From Xenopus tropicalis (taxonomy: Eukaryota; Chordata; Amphibia; Anura; Pipidae): 64,000 nt of DNA. Positions 28,047 through 40,251 of this stretch are shown here, piece by piece. The stretch is taken from positions 45,769,358 through 45,833,357 of the forward strand of contig NC_030683.2 in NCBI RefSeq assembly GCF_000004195.4, read 5' to 3'. Position 1 is the stretch's first letter, and every line of letters begins with the position of its first letter. The position numbers and the translations under genes are program-made. The notes beneath the pieces were generated by a model. That model was not told the DNA's origin. It saw only the letters and a program-made list of their open reading frames with translations, and did not search any database.

Positions 28047-28371
28047 GGCTTATGCCACACGTAGCATATGGCGCATATTTTCGGCAAGCAAAAAAACACT
28101 TGCCAAAAATACGCTCATGCCTGTGCCTGCAAATGAATTGAATACGCTCGGGTGCAGGCACATGTAGCTGATATCTGCTTAAAAATGCAAGATTTTGCAT
28201 TTTCTTGCTTTTTTATGCTAATATCGACTAAATGTGCCTGCACCCGAGCAGATTCACTTCATTTGGGTGCAGGCACAGGTAGGGGGAGTTTCAAGCGTAT
28301 GCAGTGTATTCTTGGCAAGCGTTTTTTGGCTTGCTGAAAATATGTGCCATATGCTTCGGGTGGCATTAGCC
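28047..28371. mobile_element. MITE (GGCTTATGCCACACG family)
   Basis: The left end is GGCTTATGCCACACGTAGC and the right end GGTGGCATTAGCC, inverted. Inner arms ttttcggcaagcaaaaaaac and gcgttttttggcttgctgaa pair, and a second pair surrounds gggtgcaggcaca. It is related to the element at 58734. Confidence 0.75.
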
Positions 28372-31300
28372 TCAGTGTCGAAATTCGAATAAAACTAAAA
28401 AAATGAAAAACAGCAAAATTGGCCAAAGCATTCAGTGTAAGAGTGGGATGCCAGGGGCCCATTTTATTCTCTCTTCACTCACCTTCTGTATTCACTTTAC
28501 ACACATCTGTATCTGTAGCATAGCATCGGCATGCAAGGCCACATTGTAAGCAGGAGAGTCCATTGACACTTGGGCCCAACAGAAGTGGTACCTTGGTACC
28601 CTGGCTGGCCAGTCCAACACTAAAAACTTTACATGTGCCTTAAAGAAGTTACATTGTGAAATTGGTAATGGGACAGCAAACATTTTGCACAAATCAAGTG
28701 AGAGCTCCTTTGTCTGTAATTATGTATATTTATATATAAAGTGATTTTTCCCTTGTTTCTTTATATTAGGCCATTAAGGGGCGATGTAATGGGTTCTAAT
28801 TAAAAATGAATTAATGAAAAAACCTTTATAGTTAACAAAAAAGCCCTTTCTGGTTTACATTGTTTTTTATTTCATTAACAGAAAGATAATAATGACAAAC
28901 TTTAAACTTGACTTTGTATATTTCAAATTTCTTGATTTAAAGTGCAATGGTGATTTATCAAAAATTCCTCTTCTGCATTATAACAACAGAGGGCGCTAAC
29001 ACATTTTGCAAATTGTGTGTGTGTGTGTATATAAATATATAATATTTCTATTAAGTATTTTTTCTTGTTCGGTAAAACACCTATTTTTGCAACAAGATGC
29101 TATTGTCATTCGTACTGTAGTAAGATTTCCATTTTTCATGATGTAATTGTATTGTGGTCGTACCTGGTGTAAATATTTCTTTCTTATACATTTTCTAAAT
29201 AGATGTACTTAAACATTTTTCATTGTTTATAGTCAGCAACTGACCGTATAAATGAATTACAAACCATTTGGTTGTGTTTTTGCCTTATTTTGTATTATTA
29301 TATTTCATTTTCATTGCTAATCAGCAGGTTGATCAACATTAAAAAGGAAAATATCCCTTTAGCTTAGAATGAACAGCAGCTTGAAGAAAATTCCTTAAAT
29401 ACTGCAACATTTAACATTTTTCCCAGAATGCTCCAACTCTTAATATATGCAAATTATTGTGCATTTAAGCAAAAAAAAAAGTCACCTTTTATTTAAATGT
29501 TTTTGATTTTCTTGAACCTTGCCAAATAGCTCTTATTTTAGTCACCAGGCCCAAGATTATATACATAACATTCTCCTGTGGGAAGCCAGCCTACGGGTAC
29601 TATGTCACTATGGCAGCGCTACCAGAAATGTGCTCTGAAGAAAAAGCTTGGAGTGCATGGAACATACCAACATCAGTGCCCCTGACCCTTGAATTAAAGG
29701 GAATCTACATATTTCAATTGTGCACTCCAGATCTTAAAGGATCTGCCACTCTTTTGTCTTTGCTGGTGGAGAAGTCATGCCATCTACTGTATTAGTAAAG
29801 AAACAGCTAAAACTACCCATGTTGCCTCCTATTCATGCATCAATAGGAAGAGGCATGGGTGGTTTCAGGCTTTTTTCTGCCAGCTGCAATACATTTATCT
29901 AGCGTTATATATTTGTCAATGTGTAAAAAAAAAAAATATTTATATACAGTGTGCATGTGTTGCCCTATGCATGAAGCGTTCTGTGCAAAGAACAGTGCCA
30001 GGATGTGCACACCAGCTCTGTCATTAACACCTACTTTAGAGCAAGAGGTATGGACAGGACCCAATGCGGGCTGCACCTCCTGCCTGCACAGGGTGGCACA
30101 GGGAAATGGAGCAAAGAGGCCTGCAGCAATTTGCGCACACTCAAACGTAGCTTTCAAAATACAAAAAAAAGTCTAATTGCAGCTTTTTATTTGCACTTTG
30201 CATTCTGTGCTTTGGTTTGCAAATGAGCCCATTTTTATACAGTAAGAGGGAATGAATCCTAACACCCCCTTATCCCCCTTACCCTTCCAAAATAGAAATC
30301 TGAAAAAATGTACAACTTTGTAGCTGAGAAATCATCTGTACTGCCAAAAATGCTATATCTCATAGCAGGAGGTAAATTGTATATGTCTGGGAGATATCAA
30401 CTGAATAGCTAAAAGCAGTAGCTACCTCAAAGGATTTGCTTTGTGCTGTTCCAGTTTCCTGCAAGCACAGGATCATGTAGCTTAAAATGATATGGCTGCC
30501 TTCACACTCTAATTATAACAAACCAAAAATACTATATTAATTGTTTTTTGTTTTTGTAGTTGTACATTGTACAAAATGTAATATAGCATTAAAACTTAGG
30601 GGCGGCTTTTACATAAAGGTTGTGTTTTTTTTCATGATTCATATTTTTTGCACCAAAATATGGTTTTGTCACAGAAAAAAAAATTAAAAAATTGTCATTT
30701 ATTATGCAGCAAAACTGCGGCAAATCAGAAAGCAGTAGCACGCCATCTTAAACCTGTCAAGATCACATAGAAGTCAATGGTAAACATAAGATCTTTCTTT
30801 GCTTCATGGTTAGAGGTTTTTCTTGGTGTAAGTTCTATGATTATACGAAAAAGTTTCAGTGTTCACGTTTTTTCCACGTCTCTTTATTTGGGCTTTTTCA
30901 ATTTGGATCTTTCAATAAATAATTGACATTCGTGAAAATGAGTTTAGTCATGGTTTTGAAAACCTCTAAAACCCCCGAAAATTAGATAGTTGTTAAATGG
31001 GCCTCTAAATAATATGATAGTATCCCTTTAATGAAGACCAAACTTGTGATGGAAGATGCTCTACTGTAATGTCATTAGATTTCTTGGAAATATTTTATAT
31101 ACTTATATGAAGGTGTAACAGGTTCAGCTTGTAGTTTAAGCCTAGTATGGGGGCTGAGAATTAAAATTATTATGTTGTATGTCACTTTCTGTCCTTCACA
31201 AAAGGAGGAGGCTAGTCCATGGGTGTCCAAAGTCATGTGAAGGCACAGGATAGAAGGGTTCTCAAAAGATCAAAACTGGTATGGTGCTTGGATCTGATTA

Positions 31301-32099
31301 CCACCCATTACTACCTGTTAGTGTGGAAGATGCAGCTCATATCAAATCATATAAAATAAAATGGTTTAGAGGAAAATGGCTATTCATATCTGGTTGGTTT
31401 GCAGGTGTATATATATTTATATATAGGGAATAAAATAGCCCCATTTTTAATTATAAAGATATTAGTCACAAAGGATTCCATGACTATATTAAAGCTCTTA
31501 TACAGGTTCGAAACTCCAAGGTGACTTCTAATATACTCATATTTTACAATGTGCATTACATTCTTTCTTTTTTAAAATACACAAGGTACAGTTAGTAACG
31601 TGACAAATATTACATAATTAAACACCCATAACTGACGACATCACTAAGCATAGATAACTGATGACATCACAATAGCACAATTTATTAGGATATTATTTAC
31701 AGGATATTGATGGCTTTTGTGTATTATATATAATGACACAATGAATCAAATTTTTTAAATTCAAATTTGTAGTAGGCCGATCAAAGCAAATTTTACCTGT
31801 TTGTAAAATAAATAAATATTTATTTTTTTATTTTAGAGCATAGTAAAGATAGTGAGTCCCTATAGATTTTGCTGCCTAAGGCACAAGGAGGATAAATTAG
31901 TTATCTAAGGCTACAAAGAAGCAGCAAATAATATGATATATCTGCTGTAAATTGCATGTAGTTTTGTATTTACGCTCACTTCATAAATTGTTCCCCTTAA
32001 ATGAATGTTTGTGTGGTTTATATTATCTCTTTTTAGAGAGAGGAAGCAGATAAAGGCTTTGTATGAAACTGCAGAAATTACCAGTATGTATCCAGCAGT
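28372..32099. other. Intergenic sequence
   Basis: AT-rich DNA with a TG run near 29020, several A-runs and one probable MITE (30598-31015). No coding exon is recognised. Open frames are short and have no protein-like features. Confidence 0.5.
30598..31015. mobile_element. Probable Harbinger-like MITE, degraded
   Basis: The left ttaggggcggcttttacata and right ttgttaaatgggcctctaaa ends are imperfect inverted versions of the GGGGCCCATTTA terminus seen at 10502. The interior is diverged. Confidence 0.5.
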
Positions 32100-32225
32100 G
32101 GAACATGTAACTGATGTCCATGTAGACTGCAGTCTTGCTTTCATTTTGTTCAATAGGGAAGTCAAACAGAGCTTGGCAAACTGAAATGACAAGGAGCCTG
32201 GGGGAGGGGAGGGTAAGTGAATCCC
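32100..32225. repeat. Diverged duplicate of the 34.66-kb promoter-proximal block
   Basis: Shared words in the same order with 34660-34775 include gactgcag, cattttgtt, agggaagt, gagct..gcaaactg, and ggagcctggggg / aggccctgggga. The two copies are about 2.5 kb apart in the same orientation. Confidence 0.55.
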
Positions 32226-32929
32226 AAGGGCAGAAAAGTAATAATGGAGTGGCAGGAAATTGATCACCTCATCTCCAACCAAAGTAATCCGGTACCTCTG
32301 TATAAGGCAGTTAATGCACACACAGCACCATGCTACTGCCTACAATGGTGATTGAGGAGGTTGAAAACATGTCAAGTCCCCAAATGTTTTGGAAGTCATG
32401 AGTTTATGGCCCTCTTTCCAAAAGAAACAGCTTAGTCTCCCTCCCCCTGTAATATGCACAGAAATTATAGGTAACCCGGTAATGAAAGGGGCATTATATC
32501 TCCGTTTTTGATACACTTTGCACTGAATGTACATTCTCACTAGCTTTAGGTAAAGCTGCAAATTTTTCTGATTTCTTGCACTAAACATTTATAAACTGTA
32601 AAGAGTGAAGTAACGTTTTAGTTCCTCTACCTGTGAGCAAGATAAAAACAAATCAGCTGTCCATCAAGAATCCCTCTGTATAATGAACTGCTCTATATCT
32701 CACAGCCTACAAGCTTCAGCTTTGGGAAGAGAGTGGTTTGTTTAAATTAAGCATTTCTCAGTGGACTGCTGATTTGTTTTGACCTTGCTCATATAGACAG
32801 GAAGTAGAAGATTCAGTTTTAGTTTTTGCCCTGTTTAGTGCAAGGAATAACAAAAGCCATACATATTTCCTAATTAATAGGCATAAACTATGTTTTACAC
32901 GAGCCCTATGCATTAAACTAATTTTAGAA

Positions 32930-33265
32930 GGAAAAGTACAATCACTGGTAGGCACCACCAGTTATTGTAATCACTCAACTGATACCCCAGGCCCATGCTC
33001 CTGAGAGCTGAAATCTGCCCCGGTCAGGTTACATACGAACAATCCTCTTCTTCCCTTCTTTAAAATTCCGGGGTCAGCGCATATGCAGTAGAGTAAAATA
33101 GCCATCTTTTTTCTTAAAGTCCGGACTTTCACTCTACTGCGAACGCACACCTGTATAAAGAAAGAAGGCGGATTGGCCAGTGCAGTTTTCTGCTAACAGG
33201 AGCACCAGCCCGGGGTATCAGGTAAGTCAATACAATCATTGGAGTGTGCCTATCATTTAGCTCTA
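32930..33265. mobile_element. Palindromic MITE
   Basis: Arms around ttgtaatcactcaactgata..ccccaggcc and ggggtatcaggtaagtcaat..acaat are inverted. Inner arms ttttaaagtccgg / ccggactttcactctactgc and gcagtagagt also pair. No coding capacity. Confidence 0.65.
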
Positions 33266-33364
33266 TAGGTCAACAGTGTCAATAGACAAATGGCGTGATT
33301 CAGCAGGAGAGACAGAATGGGATGAAATCGTGCTTGGTGAAAGTATATGAAAGCACAAGAAACA

Positions 33365-33828
33365 TGTATCTTTGCAAGTATAGGTATGGGGACTGTTATG
33401 CAGAATGCTTGAGACCCAGAGTTTTCCATATAAGTGATCTTTCTGTAATTTGGATTGCTACCTTATGTCTACTAAAAATAATTTAAAAATACATTAAACT
33501 CAATAAGTTTGTTCTTCCTCCAGTAAGGATTCATCCTATCTTGGTTGCAATGAAGTACAGGGTTCTGGCCCAGACTGGCGATCTGTGGATTCTGACAAAT
33601 GCCAGGGGGGCTGCTGTAAGATGCCATAGCCAGTCACTATTTATAGGGCTGTTTCTGTGTACTTGAAATGCCAGGGCCTATTCTGAATCCCAGTCAAAAC
33701 CTGAAGACAATCATAATTAGAATTATTTGATTAAAAAGGACTCTATGGGAAATTACCTTCTCACAGTTTGGAACTTTCTGGAGTATGGGTTTCCAGATAA
33801 AGGATCCTATACCTGTACCTTTAATATG
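33365..33828. mobile_element. GTATAGGA-type element with nested hAT MITE
   Basis: The left gtataggtatggggactgtt and right tccagataaaggatcctata match the family at 20978 and 59150. The hAT MITE at 33558-33703 splits it. Confidence 0.65.
33558..33703. mobile_element. hAT MITE (CAGGCCTGGACTGG family), nested, inverted copy
   Basis: Begins CAGGGTTCTGGCCCAGACTG and ends GAATCCCAGTCAAAACCTG. It is the reverse orientation of the copy at 15383. The target duplication is not clear. Confidence 0.65.
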
Positions 33829-34659
33829 GGTGTCAATAATTGTGTCCATTTATTCATTGTATGCCTCAGTGGAAGCAAACGGTAAAGCATCTCCTGCTAT
33901 GCAGGGACTGTGCACATATCATCATGCTTTACTGTCAAAATAACTGAAAAGTCCTAGACTGTCTAAATGAATAGGTCATGGCAGTTTTATAAGTAACTAT
34001 AAACAGACAAGCAGTAGAAGACAAAAGAATGACTGTTGCCATTACAGCAGGTGTAAGGTGAGTTTTCCATTCACCTGTTAGGATTTTATGGATAATAAAT
34101 CTTGATTATTTAAGTTTAAAAACTTGATTCCAGTTGGGACCATGTTATTTTTCAATTTGCTTAGCCCAAATTGGTGATCCTATGGGATCAGTCAGGCCAG
34201 GGTTGGCAAGCGTTGCCACGTTCTGCAACTGGCCTCTGCCCAAACAGCAAGACGAGTTATGCCATGACCTGCAACAAGCATTGTCCCATGTTCTGGAAAA
34301 ATATACACCCCACCAGCTTCCTATATTGTTGCCTTTCTTCCCCATTAATAACATTTGATACCAAGCATGTTTACTGGAAAATACTGGCTAGGTAGCAAAC
34401 CTATCTGTACCAAAAGGAAATTGAGACATATCTGATAGGACCGAATAGGTCTTATATAGGTAGAATTTTTCCCATTAAAAAAGCCGGTGTTTCCTACTGC
34501 AGTGCCCTCCATTTCCTCCCCCAGCTATGTATAAAGCCCAGCCAGCAGTGCTGTACAATGCACGTAAATATATGTACAAATGAGGAAATAGTGCATATTG
34601 CTGATAAACACGCTTATCTCCCTCACAAATAGGCCGGTATGGGTCCCCCAGGGAAACAG

Positions 34660-35152
34660 AACGTTATTGATACGTGTGTATATGGACTGCAGCGTCGCGT
34701 CCATTTTGTTTAGGAGGGAAGTGACACGGAGCTCAGCAAACTGCAATGAGTAAGGCCCTGGGGACAGGCGAATCCCCGGTAAAGGGCACAGCAAACTGAA
34801 AGCGAACTTTAAAGTTAGGAAGTGGCTTGAGCTCCTCCTAGGGGTGGTGTTAGATTTGAATCACTAGTCAGGGCTGAGCTGCCGCTCTCCTTCTCCGCCC
34901 CATCCTCTCTCTCTCCCTCTCTCTCTTTTTATCTTCTGCCCTGTGTCCCACCTCCTGGCTTTACTATCAGCGCTCTGGGCTTCCATTTACACACTGGGTT
35001 GGGGGGGAGGGAAAAAAACAACAAAATAATAGAAAGGAGACAAGAGGCAAAACAATAAGGAAACAATAGGAAAAGAAGATCCAGCCTCCTCCAACTTGCA
35101 GCCTGGCATCCCCTTGGAGAAGAAAAAGGCTAGGAATAGACTAGAGAGAAAG
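34660..35152 (+). promoter_or_regulatory. Putative promoter and untranslated first exon, probably of macroh2a2
   Basis: From about 34860 the sequence changes to a C/T-rich block (ccgctctccttctccgcccc, then ctctctctccctctctctct). A purine-rich stretch follows and ends in GAAAG|GTAAGAG, a near-consensus splice donor at 35152/35153. There is no long open frame, as expected of a 5' UTR exon. In human the gene downstream of COL13A1 in the same orientation is MACROH2A2, from established synteny. The start site and gene identity are inference. The block 34660-34775 with ccattttg resembles a YY1-type site and has a diverged copy at 32100. Confidence 0.4.
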
Positions 35153-36189
35153 GTAAGAGAGACAGCAGCCCTCATGCTTCACATCTCTCGCAATGAATGG
35201 CTTCTGCTCTGCACATTAATAAGCACAAGCAGAACACACACACACACACAATATATAGAAGGCAGAGAGATTTAAAGGGGAAGTGCCCCCTGCAGCCCAT
35301 GAATAAGCAGAGAACAATAAAAAAAAATCACCTTGTTCTGCATTTGTATTTAAACATTTCAAACAGCCCCCTCCCAATAACAAAGGGGGGGGGGGGTGCA
35401 TACTGATCTCTTTCTTGCCGTCTAGTGTATTGAAACATTAACTGTCATTTCTCTTTAATTCAGCTGCCATGTTTACCTTTCTGACGGTGGGACGGGGGAG
35501 TAATAATCACCCATAGCCAGAATCTTCTATTCCTATCTGTATACAGTACATTTCCCCTTCACTGTACAACAGGCACAGCCGGTAGAATCCAGAGAAATGC
35601 AATGCATTAACTCTTATTGTGCCTTTACAGGGGCTGTACTGCTTGCTGCTGCCTAGGCCTATTATTTGGCATACAGACAAGATGTAGTATAGTTATTTAG
35701 GGATTTGTTACTAGGATAATGGGGCATTACTGTACCACAAGCTGAATTTTGTCAATTTATTGTGTGTATAATTTATGGTATGACGTGTAATGGGATAAAT
35801 TGCAATAAAAGCATTAGCAGTGTATTTGTGGAATTTAGCAAGGGATGACATATTTTTATGCCTTACAATAACACACAGGTTTTTGATATTTAAAACTGGA
35901 GTCTTTTTTTTTATTCTTTTCATTGTTTATTTTTTGGAGGGAAGGGATGAAAAGCCATTGTTTTATGCTTACGCTAAGTATATATTTATTTTTCATATGC
36001 TTGGTGAAATTAGTTTATAGGGTTTGTCCCTTTTACCCAGTTGCCGTGGTGTAAAATTGTCATTTTATTTAGGCTTGATTTCTTTTCATGGCAATGCCGT
36101 CTCCTCCTCCTTCTCTTCCTGCTTTCACCCCCTGGAGCCCCCAGCGGAAACAATGATTACAGATAGCTGAAGGAATATATTACCAGTTC

Positions 36190-36297
36190 TGTCCAACCTG
36201 CTGTTGTTCAACTAAAGCTCCCAGCATTCTCTCTGAGATTATGTTTATTAAGTTGTAGTTCAACAACAGCTCTGTAGGGCCACAGACTTGATATCCT
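36190..36297. repeat. Short palindromic repeat (CAACTAAAGCTCCCAG)
   Basis: gctgttgttcaactaaagct pairs with agttgtagttcaacaacagc about 70 bp later. This is a common frog hAT-type repeat terminus. Confidence 0.6.
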
Positions 36298-37643
36298 TGA
36301 ATGGCATTTGCCAGACGCATTCTGTAGCGCAACTATTTATTTGCACATTGGTGTTGAATTACTGTCTGAAGTATTCCCCCCACCCAAATTCACAATGAAA
36401 CATGCTACATTCTCCTCACAGGATTTTTATTTTTTTTACTTTATGCCTGGCGTCATGCAGAGGTGTACTGTGCACATTGTTTGGAGTGTATATCAGAGAA
36501 TCTGATCTCATTTTTATCCTGCATTAATCTCAGTGTTTTTATGGGGTCTGTCTCAACTAAAATGAGAATTTTTACAGTTTTGTATTAACATATCTACGGC
36601 TAATCCAGATTGGAAGGCCATTTGTGGGCTGGTGGCAAAGCTAGGCCTCTTAAAGAAGCAGGCAGCTTATTTCTAGTAAGGCTTCAGAAAAGCAGTTGAA
36701 AAGCCTGTCCCTCCATTTTTCCCCTCCACTGTGTTGAATTTACAGGGTGATTGCATTGTCTTACACAGTGTGTGTATAAATGATAAATATGTTTTACATG
36801 CATTCATTATCTCTGCAGACACTGTGCCTTGCATCTTACATTTCTAAGCAATATGTTTGCCACACTTGTGCAATATAATGTCTTCTTTTCCAGCAGTTAC
36901 TTAATTATACTTTTTATAAAAGCATACTTTTTTTTATACAAATTGGTCATTGCAATAATGCATGTTTGAAATCTAATATATGCAGTCTATACCAATGTAA
37001 CAGCGTTTAAACTTGTATATGTTGATTGATATAACTGTACCTGGAACTTAGTAAGATTTCCAGTCGTGTAATCTAAATTGAACCTCCTTCAGAGTCCTCA
37101 GCTCTATTATTGTTAAACAAGGCCTTATTCACCATACAGATTTGGATCCAGAAGTGAATGCCTGAAACTGACACCATAAAGATCAGATCTGACCGAAATT
37201 GCTGAGCTTTGGTTATCACATGGCTTTATTCAAATTCATTAGTGAAATTAAAGAAAAACCTTTCTTTTAACACCTCACGTGTCATCATCTATGTTACCTA
37301 TGTCACTCCAGAAAGGTGAATGCAGGTCATTTCATGGGCCTGTGTAGAATTGCAGCATGTCAGACTGGATCTGGTGACATGGGGGGATATAAGGACCTTT
37401 GCACACAGGCACTTATTCATGGGTTCCTGTGCAGCATTTTTTTAAATGCATTCTACAGCACTGGGCCCATGGCACCATACTGAATTGTGGAATGCAGGTG
37501 AGATTCTGCATGTTTAGTTTCACTTGCATTTGGCGGTTAAGTGCAGTGTCGTGGGTGCAGGCACCATTAAAAAGTTCGGGCTCAATTAACTCATGCTTTC
37601 CCATGCAGTGGAACGCATAAAAAAAGCCACTGCGCAGGAACAC

Positions 37644-37649
<6 letters not shown>

Positions 37650-37692
<43 letters not shown>
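37650..37692. repeat. (AT)n microsatellite
   Basis: About 21 TA dinucleotides without interruption. Confidence 0.95.
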
Positions 37693-37695
<3 letters not shown>

Positions 37696-38014
37696 TGTAA
37701 GGGCTTTCTGTTCTCTTCTGGGTATTTAAAATCTACCCAGAACTCACTATGTGCACTAGAAGTGGCATTAGACTTATGACAGAAACCTGCTGTAAAGAAA
37801 TTTTTGCAAAACATGGGCGTAATGCCTTCCTGCTTTGGAGCGCAGAGAACTGCGCCTACCCTCATGAATACAAAGTTGCCTGTGTTCGGCAGTGCTGTTT
37901 TCATGAGGGAAGGCAGATAATTGTACCTTGTCCCAGCCCATCCCCTAACTTGTGCATCATCCACTTCATGAAGACTGCAGCCAGACTGGGGAAGAAATGG
38001 ATAAATGTGTGCTC

Positions 38015-38329
38015 TTAAAGGGCATCTATCATGCTAAAAATTTAATTAGCGGGCATGCACATAATGAGCAAAACACCCTGCTCGCTCATTATACACACGT
38101 TTGACGTACAAGCAGTGAATGCGATTCACCCACCTACGTCACACCCATGCGCATAATGGTATATGAGTGCCACAACATGGCTGCCTGACCAGGGGCTCAC
38201 TCCGAGTATGGGCAGCCAGCACTGTACGGGGCTATTTAAAAAACAAAAACAAAACAAAACACTGTTGTTTTCTACAACTGTGCAGGCTCTGGTGGGGCAA
38301 GCAGGTTTAGAGTGATAGATGCCCTTTAA
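38015..38329. mobile_element. TTAA-flanked T2-like MITE
   Basis: Left TTAAAGGGCATCTATCA and right TGATAGATGCCCTTTAA are perfect inverted ends with TTAA at 38015 and 38326. The interior pairs only partly and includes an A/C-rich run (aacaaaacaaaacac). Confidence 0.85.
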
Positions 38330-38612
38330 GCTTTTCCCCCATGTAATGACCCCAAAACCTTAGTGTGTAATATGACTAGATCAAAGAAATGGGCCATTTT
38401 GAGAACTGTAGCGGTAAGCTGGAGAAGACACAACAAGAGTTTTTCTCAGAACTGGTTATTGCTTCTGAAATCAGATGATTTATGTAAACTTTCCACTGAC
38501 AGCAATAACCCCTCACTTGCCTATAATTTGGAGGTCAGAATTATGGCTTGGGCCATTGGATAGTTACAGAACTGCTTGCGGCTAATGAAAACTATATATT
38601 TATTGTTCCCTG

Positions 38613-38637
38613 TTTTTTTTTTTTTTTTTTTTTTTTT
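38613..38637. repeat. Poly-T run
   Basis: 25 consecutive T. Confidence 0.95.
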
Positions 38638-40251
38638 GCTTTAAACAACATGTAACTTGGAGCCATACAAATAAATTATTTTATATTAGAAGTTAATTTA
38701 TCCCTTATATATTCCAAGTTAGCTAAATAAACAAAGACCACAGTTTAGCATTGCCTGTTTCTCTTTAATTATGTTAGCACTGAAAAATTAGCCTTTAACT
38801 AGATGAGCGCATTGTGGTTAGTGGAGCAGCTAACCCTTGCATTATTTCTCTATCCCACTGAATAGGTTTTCCATTACATAAAGGTCAATATGTTATCACT
38901 TCATTGCTTCTCTTTTGTTTGTCTGCAATGAGCTATCCACTTTCACTTTTTAGCTGCATGAGATTGTAATGCCATGGCTCTAATGGCAGCTTGTAAGAAT
39001 GTTTTCATACCAGGTGTTTAAAATGTGTGAGTCCAGTGGCACATGGAGAGAGAACAAGTCTCATGTCCCTTTATTGGCTAGGGCAACCATGCTCACCAAT
39101 TTCCAAGGGACAAACCACTGACTGTGGCGGACTGCGGAAAATGCTTAGAATCACCCATATGACATACTGTAGCTCTTAGGGATGAAGGTACATAAACAAA
39201 GAATCCAAGTCAGATCATTGCACTCTTATTGTCAAGGACATTTTCATAAATGGGCAAAAGGGGCAATTGCCCAGGGCCCACTATCAGACTTTCATCTGCA
39301 ATAACGTTTAACTAAAGCATCCCCTAAAAAATGGCAGGCACCTTATTCAAATAAGCTTTTTAGAGCTCAACCACTTATTTACTTTCAAATGTTTCTGAAT
39401 GATATAAGTTTAATATAAAGCTGCTAGTTGTGATTAAGGTTTATCTTTTCTCACTCCTGTTGGTACAGGCTGGCACACCTTGTCTGTTTCAGTAAGCACA
39501 TACTTGCATTTCCTGCCTGACTGTATAAAAGTTCCCCTGCTTGAGGGTAGTCCTAAAATTTATTATAGCAATTGTGGGGGCCCATCGGTGAGATCTTTCC
39601 TCTCGGTCAACTGGTACATTAAAGTGGCCTGGTTATTGTCAACACAATACATATTTGCAAAGAAATTAGGTTGGCACACTCACAGGAACAGTATTCAGTG
39701 GTGCTGGTTATTTAAACAAGCCATGTTTTGCCACATAGAAATGTTCAAAAAGTAAACTCACTGCATACTCAGTAAAAAATCTCCAACATCTTTAAAAAAA
39801 CCCTCTTTTATTGGCATAATATAAATGGTAACTAAGAATAGTGTTTAATCTGCACCATTTAAAATAGTTGATTATTTTGAAATTTAAAAATCATTGTAGT
39901 TCATAAAAATTATACACATGGTAAGGAGGCACACAGTGCATCAGGTTTATTGGTAAGCAGTAGGAATCCACAGAATCCACACTTTTTTAATTGTTGAATA
40001 CAAAATCCTGGGCAAAAGATTTGTTCTAATACCAAACTGAATGTGAAACCAAATTTCATTTCAATTTTGATTTTTAATTGTTGCATCGGTAGGCAAAAAA
40101 AACTTAATGTTCAGTTGTTCTAGAGCAGAAATGTCTAAGGTTTCCTAGACTTTACTGTATGACATCGTCAATTAAATTCAGCACTTAAACGCACTATATG
40201 AGAATTAATCGGCCCTCTACGTCTAATAAGTGTGACAACACTCATCTAGAG

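Larger units (their letters stand above)
35153..40251 (+). other. Putative first intron of the downstream gene, left part
   Basis: AT-rich DNA after the donor-like site. It contains CA and G runs near 35240 and 35385, a repeat at 36190, a probable MITE around 37405-37650, an (AT)n run, a T2-like MITE and a T-run. No macroH2A coding exon is seen in any frame up to the end of the window. Confidence 0.4.

Noticed and set aside
34525..34794. Minus-strand frame overlapping the promoter block, with a good start context (AACAAAATGGAC)
   Set aside because: A similar frame at 32.1 kb results from the DNA duplication. The two peptides diverge quickly and match nothing I recognise.
37413..37964. 183-codon minus-strand frame
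   Set aside because: It runs through the (AT)n microsatellite (IYIYIYIY) and has no conserved features.
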